DNA of 64,000 nt from Musa acuminata AAA Group (taxonomy: Eukaryota > Streptophyta > Magnoliopsida > Zingiberales > Musaceae). Position numbers and translations under genes: made by a program. Below are positions 1-14,300 of the stretch, piece after piece; the stretch's first letter is position 1, and every line of letters starts with the position of its first letter. The notes beneath the pieces are model-generated. The model was not told where the DNA came from. It saw only the letters and a list, made by a program, of their open reading frames with translations, and did no database searches. The stretch spans positions 48,891,501 to 48,955,500 of the forward strand of contig NC_088357.1 of NCBI RefSeq assembly GCF_036884655.1, read 5' to 3'.

Positions 1-582
1 TGTACCATGGCAGGTGGTATTTGTCATGCATTTTCTTATTTCTTGTCCTTTCATAGGTGACCTTTATTGTTGGTCTTTATATTTGGTGATTGGTTTTTTG
101 GTCATTCAGTTAGTTTTGCTTTGTAGTGGATCTCATTATTCCTTTGAAAAAATGAATGTATTGGGCCATCCATTTAGGTTCAGCTGTTGGATTCTTTATC
201 ACCTTTCTTAAAATTTTAAGTTCATTTTTTCCTATAACAAACTCTTTATAAGCAGATAGTAAAAGAGGGCAATCTTTGTGCTGTATAATTTATCAAATCC
301 ATAGGCAAAAGTGGCTATGAGATCTCATAACTTTTGTTAGGACAAAAGCCCTAGACACCATGATTTTATTACTAACTAGTATTTGCATGTATCCTGAGTT
401 ATGAAATGCTATTTGTACTTAAACTTTTTTGTCTAAGTCATCCATCGACGTCCTTTGTATATGTTTATACCATCTTTAGACATTTAGAGGTTTCCTTTGT
501 TTGCCCATTATACTTTTCCTTTCTTGACCTTTATGTTAGATGTCTTTCTTCTGCCTTTAGTACCTGGAAGCCTTGTATTAAG
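1..582. other. Probable intron, no feature seen
   Basis: AT-rich sequence without a conserved open frame. It probably belongs to an upstream intron of PP4R3, because the N-terminal exons are not seen in the window. Confidence 0.4.
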
Positions 583-1991
583 CATGGTTTGCTGTGCCGA
601 CCTATAATGGGTCGTATGAAGGGATCGACGTGCGGACTGCTCTGTACTGGACGGTCCATAACAGGGGACCCCGTATCGCTCGATACGGGATTTGTACCGA
701 TCGTAACGGTCGAAATTCGATCGTTATTGACCTGTTTTGGTCGGATTTCAATTGTTACTGATCAATGGTTGGATTTGTTGAATTCAAATGATTCATTTGG
801 TCGTTTGAACTAGATCTAAGGCTTTTTAAACCTTTTTTATCTCTCATTCTCTCCTCTTTCACTCTCTCTAACTCATCTACTCAGTCACTTTCACACATAT
901 ATTTCTCTCATTCTTTCATTTGTACTCTCTTGAACTCCACAAAGTTGCGATTTGTGGATTGGATCAAGCTTGAGAGGCTAATTAGAGAGGATTAACGCCT
1001 AAGTTAGAGGAAGAATATCTAATTAAAGGTACATAGATAAATTTTCAATCGTATTCAGCAACTTGCTCGGTCTGGAGATATGGCAGCAATGTGGACAACA
1101 GTGCCTTGACCGACGATGGCGGTGATGTCGAGGAGTCAATGATCTCGTCTATATAGTTTGAGGTTGGTGCATGGACCGAGGAGTAGTATTTTATGCATGC
1201 CACCGAAGATTCAGATTATGGAGCTCGATATGATATTTGGTCATTCTTCTTCGAGCATCAGGACGGCGATCGATCTTATGATATGGAGCATCAGATCAAT
1301 GCCGAAAGTAGTTTTGACATTTTCCAAGCTCCGCACCAATACATGCCATAATCGTACTTATCTCAGGAGTCACTTTAGACACGTGTGGTTCACAACAATC
1401 AAACTACAATCATCGTCATATTGATGCACCAATGACATATGGTGTATCAGTATACTATGTCATGAGATCAATTTCGGGATTGGATCTGACAAACATATCA
1501 TATTGATATATAGATATATAAGATCGAGGATCTTGATCCACCACCCATGGAGTCCCGTCGTTTATTTTGGTGGTAAAACTAGGTACATCCATCGATCGGT
1601 TACTTGATTTATTTGAATATTAAAGTTTTAGTTATTTAACAAATAATCTAACAATTAAAATCATTTCTTTGTAGATGGTTCAATATCAACGGAAGAATGG
1701 TTCGGATGTACTACTAAGTTACTTCTCAAAGCTTGAAAAAGATATGTGCCATTATTATTTCCTAATTTAGATTATTTGTGCTGAAAGTATACTAAATTTA
1801 TATTTATTTTCAACTTAAAAACCTTAATTTTATTTTTTTTATTTTAAAAAAAATTTGGAGCTATTTTCCGTCATTTTTTCGTATCGTCGGTACGCCTTGC
1901 TGTACTGCCACATGGTATGTTGGTATGGAGCGGTATGTATTGTACCATCAGTTGGTTGGTACACTAATACAGGCTGGTGAGGTGAACCTTG
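583..1991. mobile_element. Family 2 hAT-like element, 1409 bp
   Basis: Begins CATGGTTTGC and ends GTGAACCTTG, which are inverted-repeat-like. It is flanked by perfect 8-bp direct repeats GTATTAAG at 575-582 and 1992-1999. GGTAC-rich termini (about 620-760 and 1880-1985) resemble the other family 2 copies. The 8-bp duplication points to the hAT superfamily. The interior is longer than in the other copies and carries a decayed coding remnant. Confidence 0.75.
1193..1351 (+). pseudogene. Possible coding remnant inside the family 2 element
   Basis: A 52-codon frame, ATG to TAA, rich in Asp, Tyr and Phe (DSDYGARYDIWSFFFEHQDG). It resembles the acidic tails I associate with plant hAT transposases, but no catalytic or dimerisation motif is visible. 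It may be chance. Confidence 0.25.
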
Positions 1992-2323
1992 GTATTAAGT
2001 CAATACAAATCTTCTCAATTTTACAATTCTAATGAGTTTTTGATATCCTCCTTTTATTTCAATTACTCTCTAAACTTCATCACACCATCATCAGGTCTCC
2101 TAATGCAACACCCTAACCTTCAGATATGCTAAAATCTTTTCTCGTGCTATAATCTTACTAGTAATCGAAGCTCAAGTGGTATTAGTATAATTTTCTCTCA
2201 AGTCACAAACATATTCCTTTTCCATCATATTGTAAAAAACTTTATATTATTACCTTTAAAATTTCACCATCTAATTTTAGGCAACCTATTTACTTGTCTT
2301 ATTATGGAAAACATAAATCCAAT

Positions 2324-2681
2324 CAAGGATTTAAATACTGGTTCGATTTTGGTCTCAGTAACTTAGCAAATCGGTATCACCAATAGACTCGGTGGTACAA
2401 ATCAGTTACTGTCTGTTAAAATAATATAAAGATCAAAACTAATGGTATATATACTGGTATCTGCTAGCTCTATGTTCCAATACTGATACGAGAATACTGA
2501 TACTTGGTTAGACTGCATCAATTGATCTGTAGACTGGGTGGTACAAGTCAGTATACTGTCTAATAAAATAATATAAATATTAAAGTAAATGGTGTATTTA
2601 CTGGTATTTGTGAGCTATATGTTTCAATATTGATACTTTGTTGGACTGCACTAACTGGTCTGTTCAGTATTCAAAACCTTG
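2324..2681. mobile_element. Family 2 hAT-like MITE, 358 bp
   Basis: Termini CAAGGATTTAAATACTG and CAGTATTCAAAACCTTG form an imperfect inverted repeat. Flanks are AATCCAAT (2316-2323) and AATACAAT (2682-2689), an 8-bp target duplication with one mismatch. The inside contains two diverged tandem units starting near 2388 and 2532, each with GGTGGTACAA and ACTGTCT motifs. Confidence 0.7.
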
Positions 2682-2689
2682 AATACAAT

Positions 2690-3843
2690 ATCATCAATAT
2701 ATGTTACTATTCATGCTTTGTTACATTATAACTTTACCATTGTTATATGGAAATTTATTTATTCTTACAAGGAAAATGCCTATTTGATCATGCTCAAGAT
2801 CGTCTCTTTGAAGGAATCATCAAATTTCTCTTATTTGCTTTGGTAGATGAGCTAGATTTATCAAAACACTGTATGCAGATGAAACTTCTTAAGCTAGGCA
2901 TTCCGATACTTCTGGGGCTTCTTTTTCTTCTGAATTTTATTTCTTCTTCTATTTTTCTTTCTGTTTGTTGAACCAGCCATTTGGGACTATTATATGCTAA
3001 TATCCATGAATGTATCTTTTAATATGAAATGAATGAATATCTGAAAAAATTACAAGTAAGAGATAGTTTATCACAATCTGCAAATGATGAAATAGAAACA
3101 AGGGAGAGACTGTTTTGGTGGCATCAATTAATTCATATAGCAAAGTGTGGGGATGAACTGAGAAAGGTGCGTTCTTGAGCAGAGAATGTGAGGAAAAAGA
3201 ATCAAGGGTATGGATTTTGTCAGATGGGAATTCAGATATTTCTGTGCTTAACCAACTCTTTGTTACTTTTTTATCCTTTCTTTATTCAAGAATTACAAAT
3301 GCTGCCTTATCCTTTTTTTTCCTCATTGATGATAAACAGAACTTGTTTTGCAGGTAGCAACATGTTAGGTTAAATTAAATTGACCCAACTTTAACATTCT
3401 CTAAATTTTTTATTCGACTGTATACATACATTTACATATGGTTTTCATGTACAACAGGAAACATCTATCTTCAATTTCATTCAAATAAACTAAATCCTGA
3501 TACTTAATTTCTCAAAAGATTAAAAGTAACTACCTAAGATATCCTTATTTTTTCTTTAGATTAAAGTTTATGCTCTCTTGAGGAAATTATTTTCTGATTT
3601 ATGGAATAATAATGGTTCAAATCAATAATGATCTAAATCATCTAGTTGGTTGTTCTAAAATCTGTGATGTTGATTTATCTCTTTCTTTAAAAGACAGTCA
3701 GACAGTGTACAGGTAGTGCTTTTTGATATCTGTAAATTTTCATGGTTAGAATATTAATTTAATTTTATCTCATTTTCCTGTTATTCTGCCATTGTCTAGG
3801 TTTATGGGCCTGCTTATGGCTATATCTTGATTATTATCTGCAG
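2690..3843. other. PP4R3 intron or upstream sequence, nothing supported
   Basis: AT-rich with short open frames only. The frame around 2747-2971 has no family resemblance and no splice context. The polypyrimidine tract and CTGCAG just before 3844 are the acceptor of exon a. Confidence 0.5.
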
Positions 3844-3903
3844 ATTGTCGTGGAAAGTGGCATCACAGATCAGTTGCGCATTGCAGAACTGATATTACAA
3901 GAT
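3844..3903 (+). CDS. PP4R3: PP4R3 exon a (first exon in window)
   Basis: Twenty codons reading IVVESGITDQLRIAELILQD, phase 0 at both ends, preceded by CTGCAG and followed by GTAAAC. It matches the start of the SMK-1 domain of plant PP4R3. It is separated from the next exon by a 3.35-kb intron carrying a family 2 transposon. Confidence 0.85.
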
Positions 3904-5225
3904 GTAAACTCCTTGCAAACTTTTGTCCTTACATCGATGCTCTGAAGTCAATAAATGTTGCAATAGTTAGTTGGATATTTTAAGTAGTTATCAGTTATTT
4001 CTGTTTTTCTTTTTGTATACATAAACCCTAAACAGTCTTATTCCTTTTACGAGGAATTTGTTACTGTCTAAATTTGAGATGGGGATGTGGCATTTAGCAA
4101 GGATGAAGAGAAGTTGGGAGAGCATGTAGTCAATGATTCATGCATGCTAAAAAAGATACTTCTTGTTTGAGCACTTGAAGAATGTGTATCTACTACCAAG
4201 TGTTTCTTGTAGGATTTCCATCAAAAAGTGAAGAAGGCCTCTTTCCTCTCTCTCTCTCTCTCTCTCTCCTTTTTCTTCTTCTTTGCTTTCTCTCTCCTCA
4301 CTTTCTTAAATTCCCAATGAGCAGCAGAAGAGTTTTCCTCTTCACTCATTCCTCTTCCATTTATATCTATTTCCTTCAACAATTATATGATTTTAGTTAT
4401 ATATTGTGATGGCCAATGTTTTATTCCATTCCATTGATCCAATGTTACATCATTGTCATATTTTTTTCTTTTTTGTTTGCAAAGCATTTAGGTGTGTATT
4501 GACATTTTGTTTCATCATAAAATATATGATGATGCACTTCCACATATATGCAACTTTTTTATAAGCACGGATATTTGTTTTTGTCGCATCCACCAGGCTA
4601 GAGAATGGCTGGTTTGGGATGCGACATGAGCATCAAATGGGGCAATTAAAGAATTAGGAATGAAAATCTTACTTGGTGCCACAAGCAATCTTCTCTTGCC
4701 ACTCTATTGATCACTATTCGGCAAGTCCAGAAGTTAAATGAGACTATGAGAGGATTTAGAATTGTGGAAAGTAGGCGTAGAGGTGCTATCAAAGATCACC
4801 GTTTACTCTGTTTTTTTTATATACTTGAAACCAGTTCTCTTTCTCTTTGTCCCTTTTACAGATTTGGTTACTCCTTTTGTGATAGAAAGTATTATTATGG
4901 CAAGTTTATTTAGAGAGCAGAAGCATTATCTTGATTTGGGGGTTATAGGTGCCATTATTCGATTGAACTATGCTTGCAGCCTATTAGGCAGCATACTGAA
5001 AGAAGTTAAAGAACCTTTGTGTCTCTTGTTCTACACTCTACAGCCAGGCAAAAGAGTTACTTTTGGCTTGGTATTGCAGAGGTTAAACCTTTGTGCCATG
5101 ATAATGTTGCCTAGGGTACTGTTCTACTCAAGGTTTGAAATATCATACTATATCAAAGTTTCGATATTCTCTCGGTACGGTATGGTACTGTATACCAAGC
5201 GGTATATCGCTCGGTATATCATTCA

Positions 5226-5310
<85 letters not shown>

Positions 5311-8300
5311 AAAAAAAATTTCGGTGATGTCGCTTTGGTGACATCGTAGAAAAATGAGGCGACGTCGCCTTTATATATATATATATATGTATTTATATAT
5401 AAAAGTTAAAAAAAAAAGCGATGTCGCTCTCTTCTCCCCAAGCGGGGCGACGTCGCAGAAAAACGAGTCGACGTTGCTTATATATATATATATAATCTTT
5501 TATTTATATATCTATTTATTTATATATTTATATATATTTATATTTATATATATAACTTTTTAGAAAGGCGACATCACCTTTATATATATATATATATTAT
5601 TTATTTATTTATAAAAAAATATCACCCGGTAGCGAGTGGTTCGCTTACTAGTTTACTGTCGGACCGGTACATACCGCTCATATCGGGCGGTATCATTCGA
5701 AACTGTATATCTTGGTTCTACTGGTATAATGGAACATAGGATTATGGATAGGGCAAAAGAAAAGAACCATAAAATTGAAAAGCCAGTAATGCGAATGTGA
5801 CTTCTGCCAGAATGTGCTAGTTTGCTATGAAGAAAGAGGAATGTGGGGAGAGATGGTAGGTTCTGTACAATTTATGGCATTTTTTTTGTTTGGGGCTTTG
5901 TTAATTATGCTTCAGTAGTTAAGTCAATGAAGTTACCTTTTGAGAGTGACCTTTCAAAAGAGTATTGTATGTTTTATCATGGAAATGATCAAGACAAACT
6001 TGGTTTAATTTCTATCAACCAATTGATCATTGGGACCTATGCAGTTAAAAAATCACTGGTTGTTTGGATCAATGCTAAAAATGGTTTCTAGTTGACTGGC
6101 AATTGATGGTAGGTTAATAGTTAACTGATGGTGGTCCTCAGTGTTTATTAACCAGTATTGACAGTGTTTGTGGCTGTTTGGCCATCCAATCAGTGACTAG
6201 CATTGATATAGTGTCTCAACCATTCTCATTGATGGTTGATAATATTGTTTGTAAGTAGGTAGGTTATTGATAACTGGTTCATCGGCAGGTCAAATGTTAG
6301 CTAATGATGATCATTGATGGATTGTAGGTCTGCCATTTGAGTTGTTTGCTCAGGGTTAAGGAGTCTTAAACTGGTGGTTACAAGTTTAACCTGCCAAACA
6401 ATGTATCATTAAGAACAAGGACGTTCCATAAAAAAATATTTAATCTGAATTACCTGGGATAAAATGACTCGCCAAGGGGGTAGGTTAAAATAATCCTCTC
6501 CTTTTCTTTTGATAATGAAGATTACACTAGTTAACTAATTGGATTAGTAGGTAAGAACAAAATTAAGCTGGATTAGGATAATCAACCTGTGTATTCTTCT
6601 AAAACTCAAACTTTAATCTGCCATTGGTGGTAATTAGTGGGTTGAGATTTGGTAATAAACAATAAATAATCAGCCAGCCATTGATTGCCTGTTGCTGACT
6701 GTAGTGTTAAGCAGTTGTTGACTGGCCATCAACTACTCAGTGTTGCTGGCTATGCAGTACAATGACTGTAGCCAAATCTCATGGTAAGTTGTTGATAAAT
6801 AGTGATAACTTGACTTTTAGTTTATCGTTCGAAGATGCCTTAGCAATAACCACTAAAATGTGAATTTGATCACTGAGTAGTTAGTATGAAAAATGACTTT
6901 TTAGATGACTTGGTGTGGACCAAACAATTTGAAGTTGGCAATTTTAACAAAATGCCACTTCCTGCTTTTGTCCAACTAGACATTTTCGGACTAGACTTGG
7001 ATTAAGGATAGAAGCTTTGTATTGGGAGGTGATTTAGTGTTGTGTTTTACTCAACTGATTTTAGTACAGCGATTCTATCATATTTTGATTATTTTTATAG
7101 CTTGATGGATTGGCTGTGAGCAAGGTATTCAATAACCAAAGTGAAATATAGTAGTATACTGTCATATGTGGCAAAGGAAACTAAATATGAATAATGCTAA
7201 ATCTTACAAACTTATCCATATATGGGTTATATTTTTTTTCCATTCTATGCTGCAGCAGGAGTTTTTCCCAAAGCTAATAGACCTTTTCAGAATGTGTGAG
7301 AAGGTAAAAAATATGGATGGTCTTTACATGATTTTCAGATTGGTGAAAGCAATATGTGAGTATCTCTGCTTCTTATGATATTTCCTTTTCTTGTGTTCGT
7401 GATCTATTTCATTAGTAACATTAATAAGTTGATTGTTCCATCATCTGCAGTTTGTCTGAACAGCCCTCAGGTCTTTGATAGAATTTTTGGAGAGGAATAT
7501 GTCTTGGACATCATTGGATCCCTTGAATGTAGGTTCAATAAATGTGATATAGTTTTCTTATTTCTTATTTGAATAGTATGGATGATCTGAATAGTTATGT
7601 AACTTTGATGCTTGATGTGATGTTCCATCCTTGTTAATTAACTCTAGATCATCTGGATATTTGTTGCTATTTCATGTGAACATATGTATACCTGATAGGT
7701 TCTTTATGTCTGTCCTGCATTTTGAATTGTTTATGTTTCATCACTGTTTCATGTACAAACAAATTTTATCATTGGAATGGCTTTAGAAGTATATTTATTT
7801 TCTAGATTTAGCTGCAACCTCCTATATTTTCTCTTGCATGTCAGCTACTTGTTTCTTTCTTACTGATTTTCTTTTCCTTGACATGTTAAGGGAAGTAACT
7901 ATTAGGTTAAATTAGAAAATTATTTCTTAGTGTACTGTCGAAGCAAATTTGATCTCATTGAGATGTTCAATTCAAGTAAAAAATTTTGGTTGAAGTTGAT
8001 TAACAGCTCATGCACTGTATTTGCTTCTAGGACTTGATGACATATTAATATTGTCTGATTGTACACATCTCACAAGTGCAAGGAAGTTTTGATATTTAAT
8101 TCTTGTCATACTTGTGCAAGTAATTAAGTCAAAAGATGGCTAATGCTGACTTCCTGTGAAATGTAATATCATGCCTCTAATAAAAGACTTTAATACTGCA
8201 GTGCAGTCTGCGCTTCCATGGTTCAAAATGATGCATGGGCATGGAACATTGGCTACCTTAAGTCTGCATTTCCAACTTAAGCTTTTAGCTATCTTGTCTT

Positions 8301-11300
8301 GATTTTTATCCTTAAAACCATTGAATATGATATTGATAGGTAGGATACTTAGAAGTTAGAACAGTAGTTTCATAAGTGAATGAAATATATTTTCCAGAAA
8401 CTTTATAGGTGATGGCTTTGACTGACCAAATATATGCTTTTCAGAATTTGTATTGATACCTATATAAGTAAACCAATGGTCTCAAAGTTGAGAAGGTTTG
8501 GCCCAATGTGTCCAAGGATCCTTGCAGTAATAGCCTATGCTATTCTTTCTGTTTTCACCATAGTTTCGAATAAGATTTTATGTTTTCTTGTTTGAAGGTT
8601 TTGAATAGGTATGTTTAGAATGGTTTGCAATACCGTACCATACCGCCCGGTACGGGTGGTACATACCAGTCTGATAGAGAATCGGTATGGGCAGTATCTC
8701 AGTATACCTTAATGTACTGTATGTTGGTATGTTCGGTATAACTCAGTACATACCGTGTCGATAGCTGATCGGTATGCTGGTACGATATGGTATTCAGAAC
8801 CTTACTTTGGATGGATACTCTTGTTTAGGTTCGTGAATTAGTTTCAGTTGTTTTTGTTAGATTAGGGACAATACATAAGTTGGTCTCTTGTTGATCTATA
8901 ATTTTTTAGTATCTGAGGGGAGTCAAGTTATGATCAGTGATTTCAATAGGCGCTCGGGCGCTCGCCTAGGCGCTCGGGCAAGGCGAGGCGAGGCCCGAGC
9001 GCCTCGCTTCATGTCCAAGCGCCTCGCTTCAACGAGGCGCCGCCTAGGCGCTCGCCCGAGCCCAGGCGCCGGGCGCTTCGGGCGAGCGCCCGGGTTAAAC
9101 CAGGCAACCGAACCAGTGTTTTACGTCTGGTTCGGTCTTCGGTGCTTTAGTTGGTTCAATCGAACCAACTAAATCACCGATAGGCTCCCTCTCACGATTT
9201 CTCCGACTTCCCCAACCCTAACACTCGCTATTTTGCTGTCGAGATTTCTTCTCCGTTGTCGTTGCTCTCTGCTGCCACTGCCACTGTCGCTACTCACCAC
9301 TGCCACAATCGTTGCTCATCGTTGTTGTCGCCGCTTGCCGCTCGCAGCTCCCGCTCCCACTTCCACACCCGCTGCCGCTCGTAGCTCCCGCTCACGCTAT
9401 CGCTCGCCGCTCCCGCTCCCGCTATCGTTGCCTTAGCAGCCTCGGTCTTCTCACACTCTTCTCACTATACTGTTAACAGTATATTAACAGTTAACTGTAT
9501 ACTAATAATAGTATTTTTATTTATTAGATTAATAATATATTATTTTGATTTTAATACTATTAATTTTTATTTATTTAAAATTATTGTTAGGTTTCAGAAT
9601 AAATGGCAAATGTACAGAGCAACTCAATAGATTTGATGTAAAATTTTATTATTTTAATTTTTGAGACTTTTTATTAATATGACATTGTGATTTTGTATTC
9701 GATTTTCTTAATTTAATAGCATATTTTTTATTTAAATAATTATATTAATTATATTATATATTTTTATATTTTAGCGCCTTGTTTCGCTCGGGTGAGCGCC
9801 TGGGCGAGCGCCTAGTGCCTCGGGTGTTTTTGGACCTTGGCGCCTTTTGGCGCTTAGCGCTTTTTAAATCATTGGTTATGATAGATCCATCTTCTCGGAG
9901 TTGGCATCGCCAAGGCTTTATCCTTTTCCAGCAATTAAGGCAGTGTTATTGATGGTCATGGTTGCCTAGAGTCTATTGTTGTATGGTGCTCTCCTTGATT
10001 GTTGGTTGTATTAAGATCATCGGTGGTTGTGATACTAACTAGTAAGATCATCATTGTTACCAATGATAACACAGCACAGCCTAAGAAGCATGCTATAGTG
10101 GATAGACTAGCTTCTCGAATGGTTATTGGCGAGATCCATAAGATCTAAGCTAGACCCAGATGGAACTTGCCTAGATCAGCAGAATCCAAGGTTAGATCCA
10201 ACTAGGCTAGATTTAGACCTGAATGGTTCGTAAAATCTAAGCTAGACACAAATGGATCTTCCCTATATCTGTGGAATCCAAGGTTAGATCCATATGGATC
10301 TAATCTATTTCAGCTATGATGAAATTTAGATCCACGAGGATCCAACTTAGAACCGTGTAGATGTAGGTTAGATCTGCAAGGTTAAGGCTTGATCATTATT
10401 AATCAAGCCCCAAATATAGTGCAAACTAAAGATGCATGGAAGAAGTGACACTAATTGTGACCTGATTGAATCTTAATTAAAGTAATTAAACTAACAAAGT
10501 AGTTTCGAATTTAAAATATTAATCGTGACCTAATTGAACCTAATTAAATAACCAAGTAGTTTGGTTTTACCTAATTTGAAGAATCCAGTCAAATCTTCAA
10601 TTTCAACTGTCTCGAGAGATTGGACCTACCCTTCTGATTGGGATTTGTGAGAATTTAGGTGAGTTTTGGGGGAAGGGAGTAGGAACAAGAGGGGAAAAGA
10701 AACTGGAATGAGGACTGTTCAACCCTCTTGATTGACTCAAAAAGAGACCCTGACGAGTCCCTATGAGTCATCTCACCCTGCATGGGCTTATTGTCCGGTC
10801 TAGGCCTGGTAACGGGCCTGAACCAGGTGGTAAGCCCAGTTCACAGGACTTACTGGGTGGTATATACTAGTTCACCCAGTTTGTTAACCTATGGTTAAGA
10901 TTCTATGGCGAGTGAAACTCAACAACATAAGTATGACCATTCATGCTGTATATACACAAACAAACCTCATTTCTTAAACTGATGAGAAAAATGACATGAA
11001 GAAAGGTTTTCATATTTCGATATGGATCCAATCAGTTTGGTGTACAAATATCCATGGGCTTCTCAAACAAGCATTGACAGCCACATTGGTAGAGGTTCAC
11101 TTTGGTTTTTTCCTATTAATTAGGGTTGATCCCTTGGGTTGAGCACTAGTGACTGGTATTAGAGCTACCATATATGCTACCAAGGATAAGATTTTTGCAT
11201 GGGTACCAGTAATAATATTTAAAGCATTGTTACCAGCATACTGTACAATCCTACTGTTATTGCTAGCAATCAGAAAGAAATTTTTGTTTGTTCAACCTTG

Positions 11301-14300
11301 GGTTGACAGATCACAAACTGATATGATACAGATAGTTTTTTTCTAGCAAGAATTACCCATCCTACATGGGGATTTTACACTTAGGGTGTCTATAGTTCCA
11401 TGTAATTGGTCTTGTAAGTGATGAATTGTGGGAAGTAGGAAGTCGTGCGGTTCCTTGTGTTTGGTTCATATGAGGATGAGAGGTACTGCATATTTAAATT
11501 GACTAAAGATGCCTTGTTTAAATGGGAATTGTAGTTGAACTTCCTGCGTGGCTTTGGTGAGTTTTTGGTATCATGTAATGCTTATATTACGTGTAAACAT
11601 ATTCTAGACCAAGGTCTTCAATTTCGAATAGTACGTACCAGTCCGCTAGTAGACTGATACACGGATCGCCTGTTATCGGGTGGTATATATATATATATAT
11701 ATATATATATAGGCGACGTTGCCTCATTTTTCTGCGACATCGCCTTGGTGACGTTAGTGATTTCAATAGGCGCTCGGGCGAGGCGAGGCCCGAGCGCCTC
11801 ACTTCATGTCCAAGCGCCTCGCTTCAACGAGGCACCGCCTAGGCGTTTGCCCGAGCCCAGGCGTCGGGTGCTTCGGGCGAGCACCCAGGTTAAACCAGGC
11901 GATCGAACCAATGTTTTACGTCTGGTTTGATCTCCGGTGCTTTAGTTGGTTCAATCGAACCAACTAAATCACCGATAGGCTCCCTCTCGCGTTTTCCCCG
12001 ACTTCCCCAACCCTAACACTCGCGATTTTGCCGTCGAGATTTCTTCTCCGCTTTCGCTGCTCTCTACTGCCGCTACCACTGTCGCTAGTCGCCGCTGCCA
12101 CAATCGTTGCTCGCCGACTTCTCACTGCTGCCACAATCGTCGCTCGTCATTGCTGTCGTCGCTCGCCGTCCCACTCCCGCTATCGCTCGCGGCTCCCGCT
12201 GTAGCTGCCGCTCGCCGCTCCCGCTCCAGCTACCGCTGTCGTTGCCTCAGTAGCCTTGGTCTTCTCACACTCTTCTCACTATACTGTTAACAATATATTA
12301 ACAGTATACTGCTTACTGTATACTAATAATAGTATTTTTATTTATTAGATTAATAATATATTATTTTGATTTTAATGCTATTAATTTTTATTTATTTAAA
12401 ATTATTGTTAAGTTTTAGAATAAATGGCAAGCGTATAGAGCAACTCAATAGATTTGATGTAAAATTTTATTGTTTTGATTTTTGAGACTTTTTATTAATA
12501 TGATATTGTGATTTTGTACCAAATTTTCTTAATTTAATAGTATATTTTTTTATTTAAATAATTTATGTTAATTATATTATATATTTTTATATTTTAGCGT
12601 CTCGCTTCGCTCGGGCGAGCGCCTGGCGCCTGGCGCCTGGCGCCTTGGGCGTTTTTGGACTTTAACGCCTTTTGGCGCCTAGCGCTTTTTAAATCACTGG
12701 GTGACATCGTCTTGCCTGGGGAGAAGAGAGGCGACGTCACAGATTTTTTTTTCTTATATATATATATATGTAGATGTTTTTCTTTTATATATATATATAT
12801 ATACACACATATATATATACGCAGCGGTATACCGAAATATATCGCTCGGTATACAGTATCATACCGTACAACGTATCTCGAAACTCCAGTATGATACGAT
12901 ATTTCAATCCTTGCTCTAGATTGATTTTAGAGGTGATCACCATTTTGTGATTTTTAATTTGGTTCATGACTACATTTTCTCCATGTAATATTTGCATATT
13001 GGATGGTCCTATTTTGTTTAGTCAATTCATACTCTTGAACTACTTATGTAACAGCATAAGATCATGGTTACTCAACTGTGGTAGTGTGGTTGCTGTTCCT
13101 ATTCACTTTCATATTTTTATTCATTCCTGGTATCCTTGTCTCTTACAATGAGAAATTTTATTTGTTTAACAATTGGGTTTCATTACCTTGAGCTTTTTCT
13201 ATGGGGTTGAGGTGTCATTAGAGAAGTTTTATTTATGAATTGAATACACCTGCTTCATCAGTTTGGTGGGCTGCAGTAGGTTAAGTAGGTTTCGGATCAT
13301 GATTTTTCAACCATTTTGGAAAACTGACCCTTTATGTTAGCATACACAGACCCAACTAACTTGTTTTAGTAGACCACTTTGCAAGGTAATGTGTATTTAA
13401 GGCTAACCCTTTCTATCGTGTAATTTACTTTTTCCATTGACATGTACATATATATCCTTTATAATTACATTGAAATATTAAAATTACCAGTTTGTATGAA
13501 AAATTGTGTTCTTTGCAGATGATCCTGAGCTCCCTCAAGTGCAACGGCATCGTGCTTTTTTGAAGGAGCATGTTGTTTTCAAGGAGGTCATATAATTGAA
13601 AAATGCATCACAACTGACTTGCTCATGAATTTGGTGAATTCTAAGTTCCTTGTTTCTTTTCCAGGCCATCCCTATCAAAGACTCGTCTGTCTTGTCAAAG
13701 ATTCATCAAACTTACAGAGTTGCTTATGTAAAGGTCATTATTTTCCTTGGTTATTGACTTGGATCTTTCTTACTTGGGGCCTTATAATTGTTGTAATAAT
13801 TTTAGGATGTGATTTTGGCAAGGGTGTTGGATGAGGCTACAATAGCAAGTCTTAGCTCAATCATTCATGGAAATAATTCTTTTGTGAGAATCTCAATCTT
13901 TGTTCTTTGATTATTTTTAAAATAGTTGTGAGATTTATCTGGTATTCAAATTGTGGTAACGATTTCGTTTTAGGTTATTTCTTTGTTGAAAGATGATACT
14001 TCTTTTATACAAGAATTATTTGCAAGGATGAGATCAACATCCACTTCAGCTGAATCAAAAAGGGAGTTGGTATGATAATATCTTTTCTAGATCATTTGGG
14101 AACTTTCAAGTAAAGCAGAGGTTTCTCAATATGTTTTTTTAACCTTGTATTATTCACCGTGCTGATATGTAGTATTGTGAATTGAATATTTCTGTCAGTA
14201 GTTTTTTGATAAAACTAGTAAATCAATTGCTTACAATGCGTGCCTTTTAAGTAATGATCAGTGTCAAATTTTGTCCTTACTGAATAGCTTTGCCTTTTAG

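Noticed and set aside
1..3843. Search for N-terminal PP4R3 exons
   Set aside because: No frame resembling the EVH1-like domain or the segment before VVESGI was found; those exons are most likely outside the window.
5135..5341. Open frames rich in Tyr-Ile across 5135-5563
   Set aside because: Translation of the TA microsatellites in a transposon.
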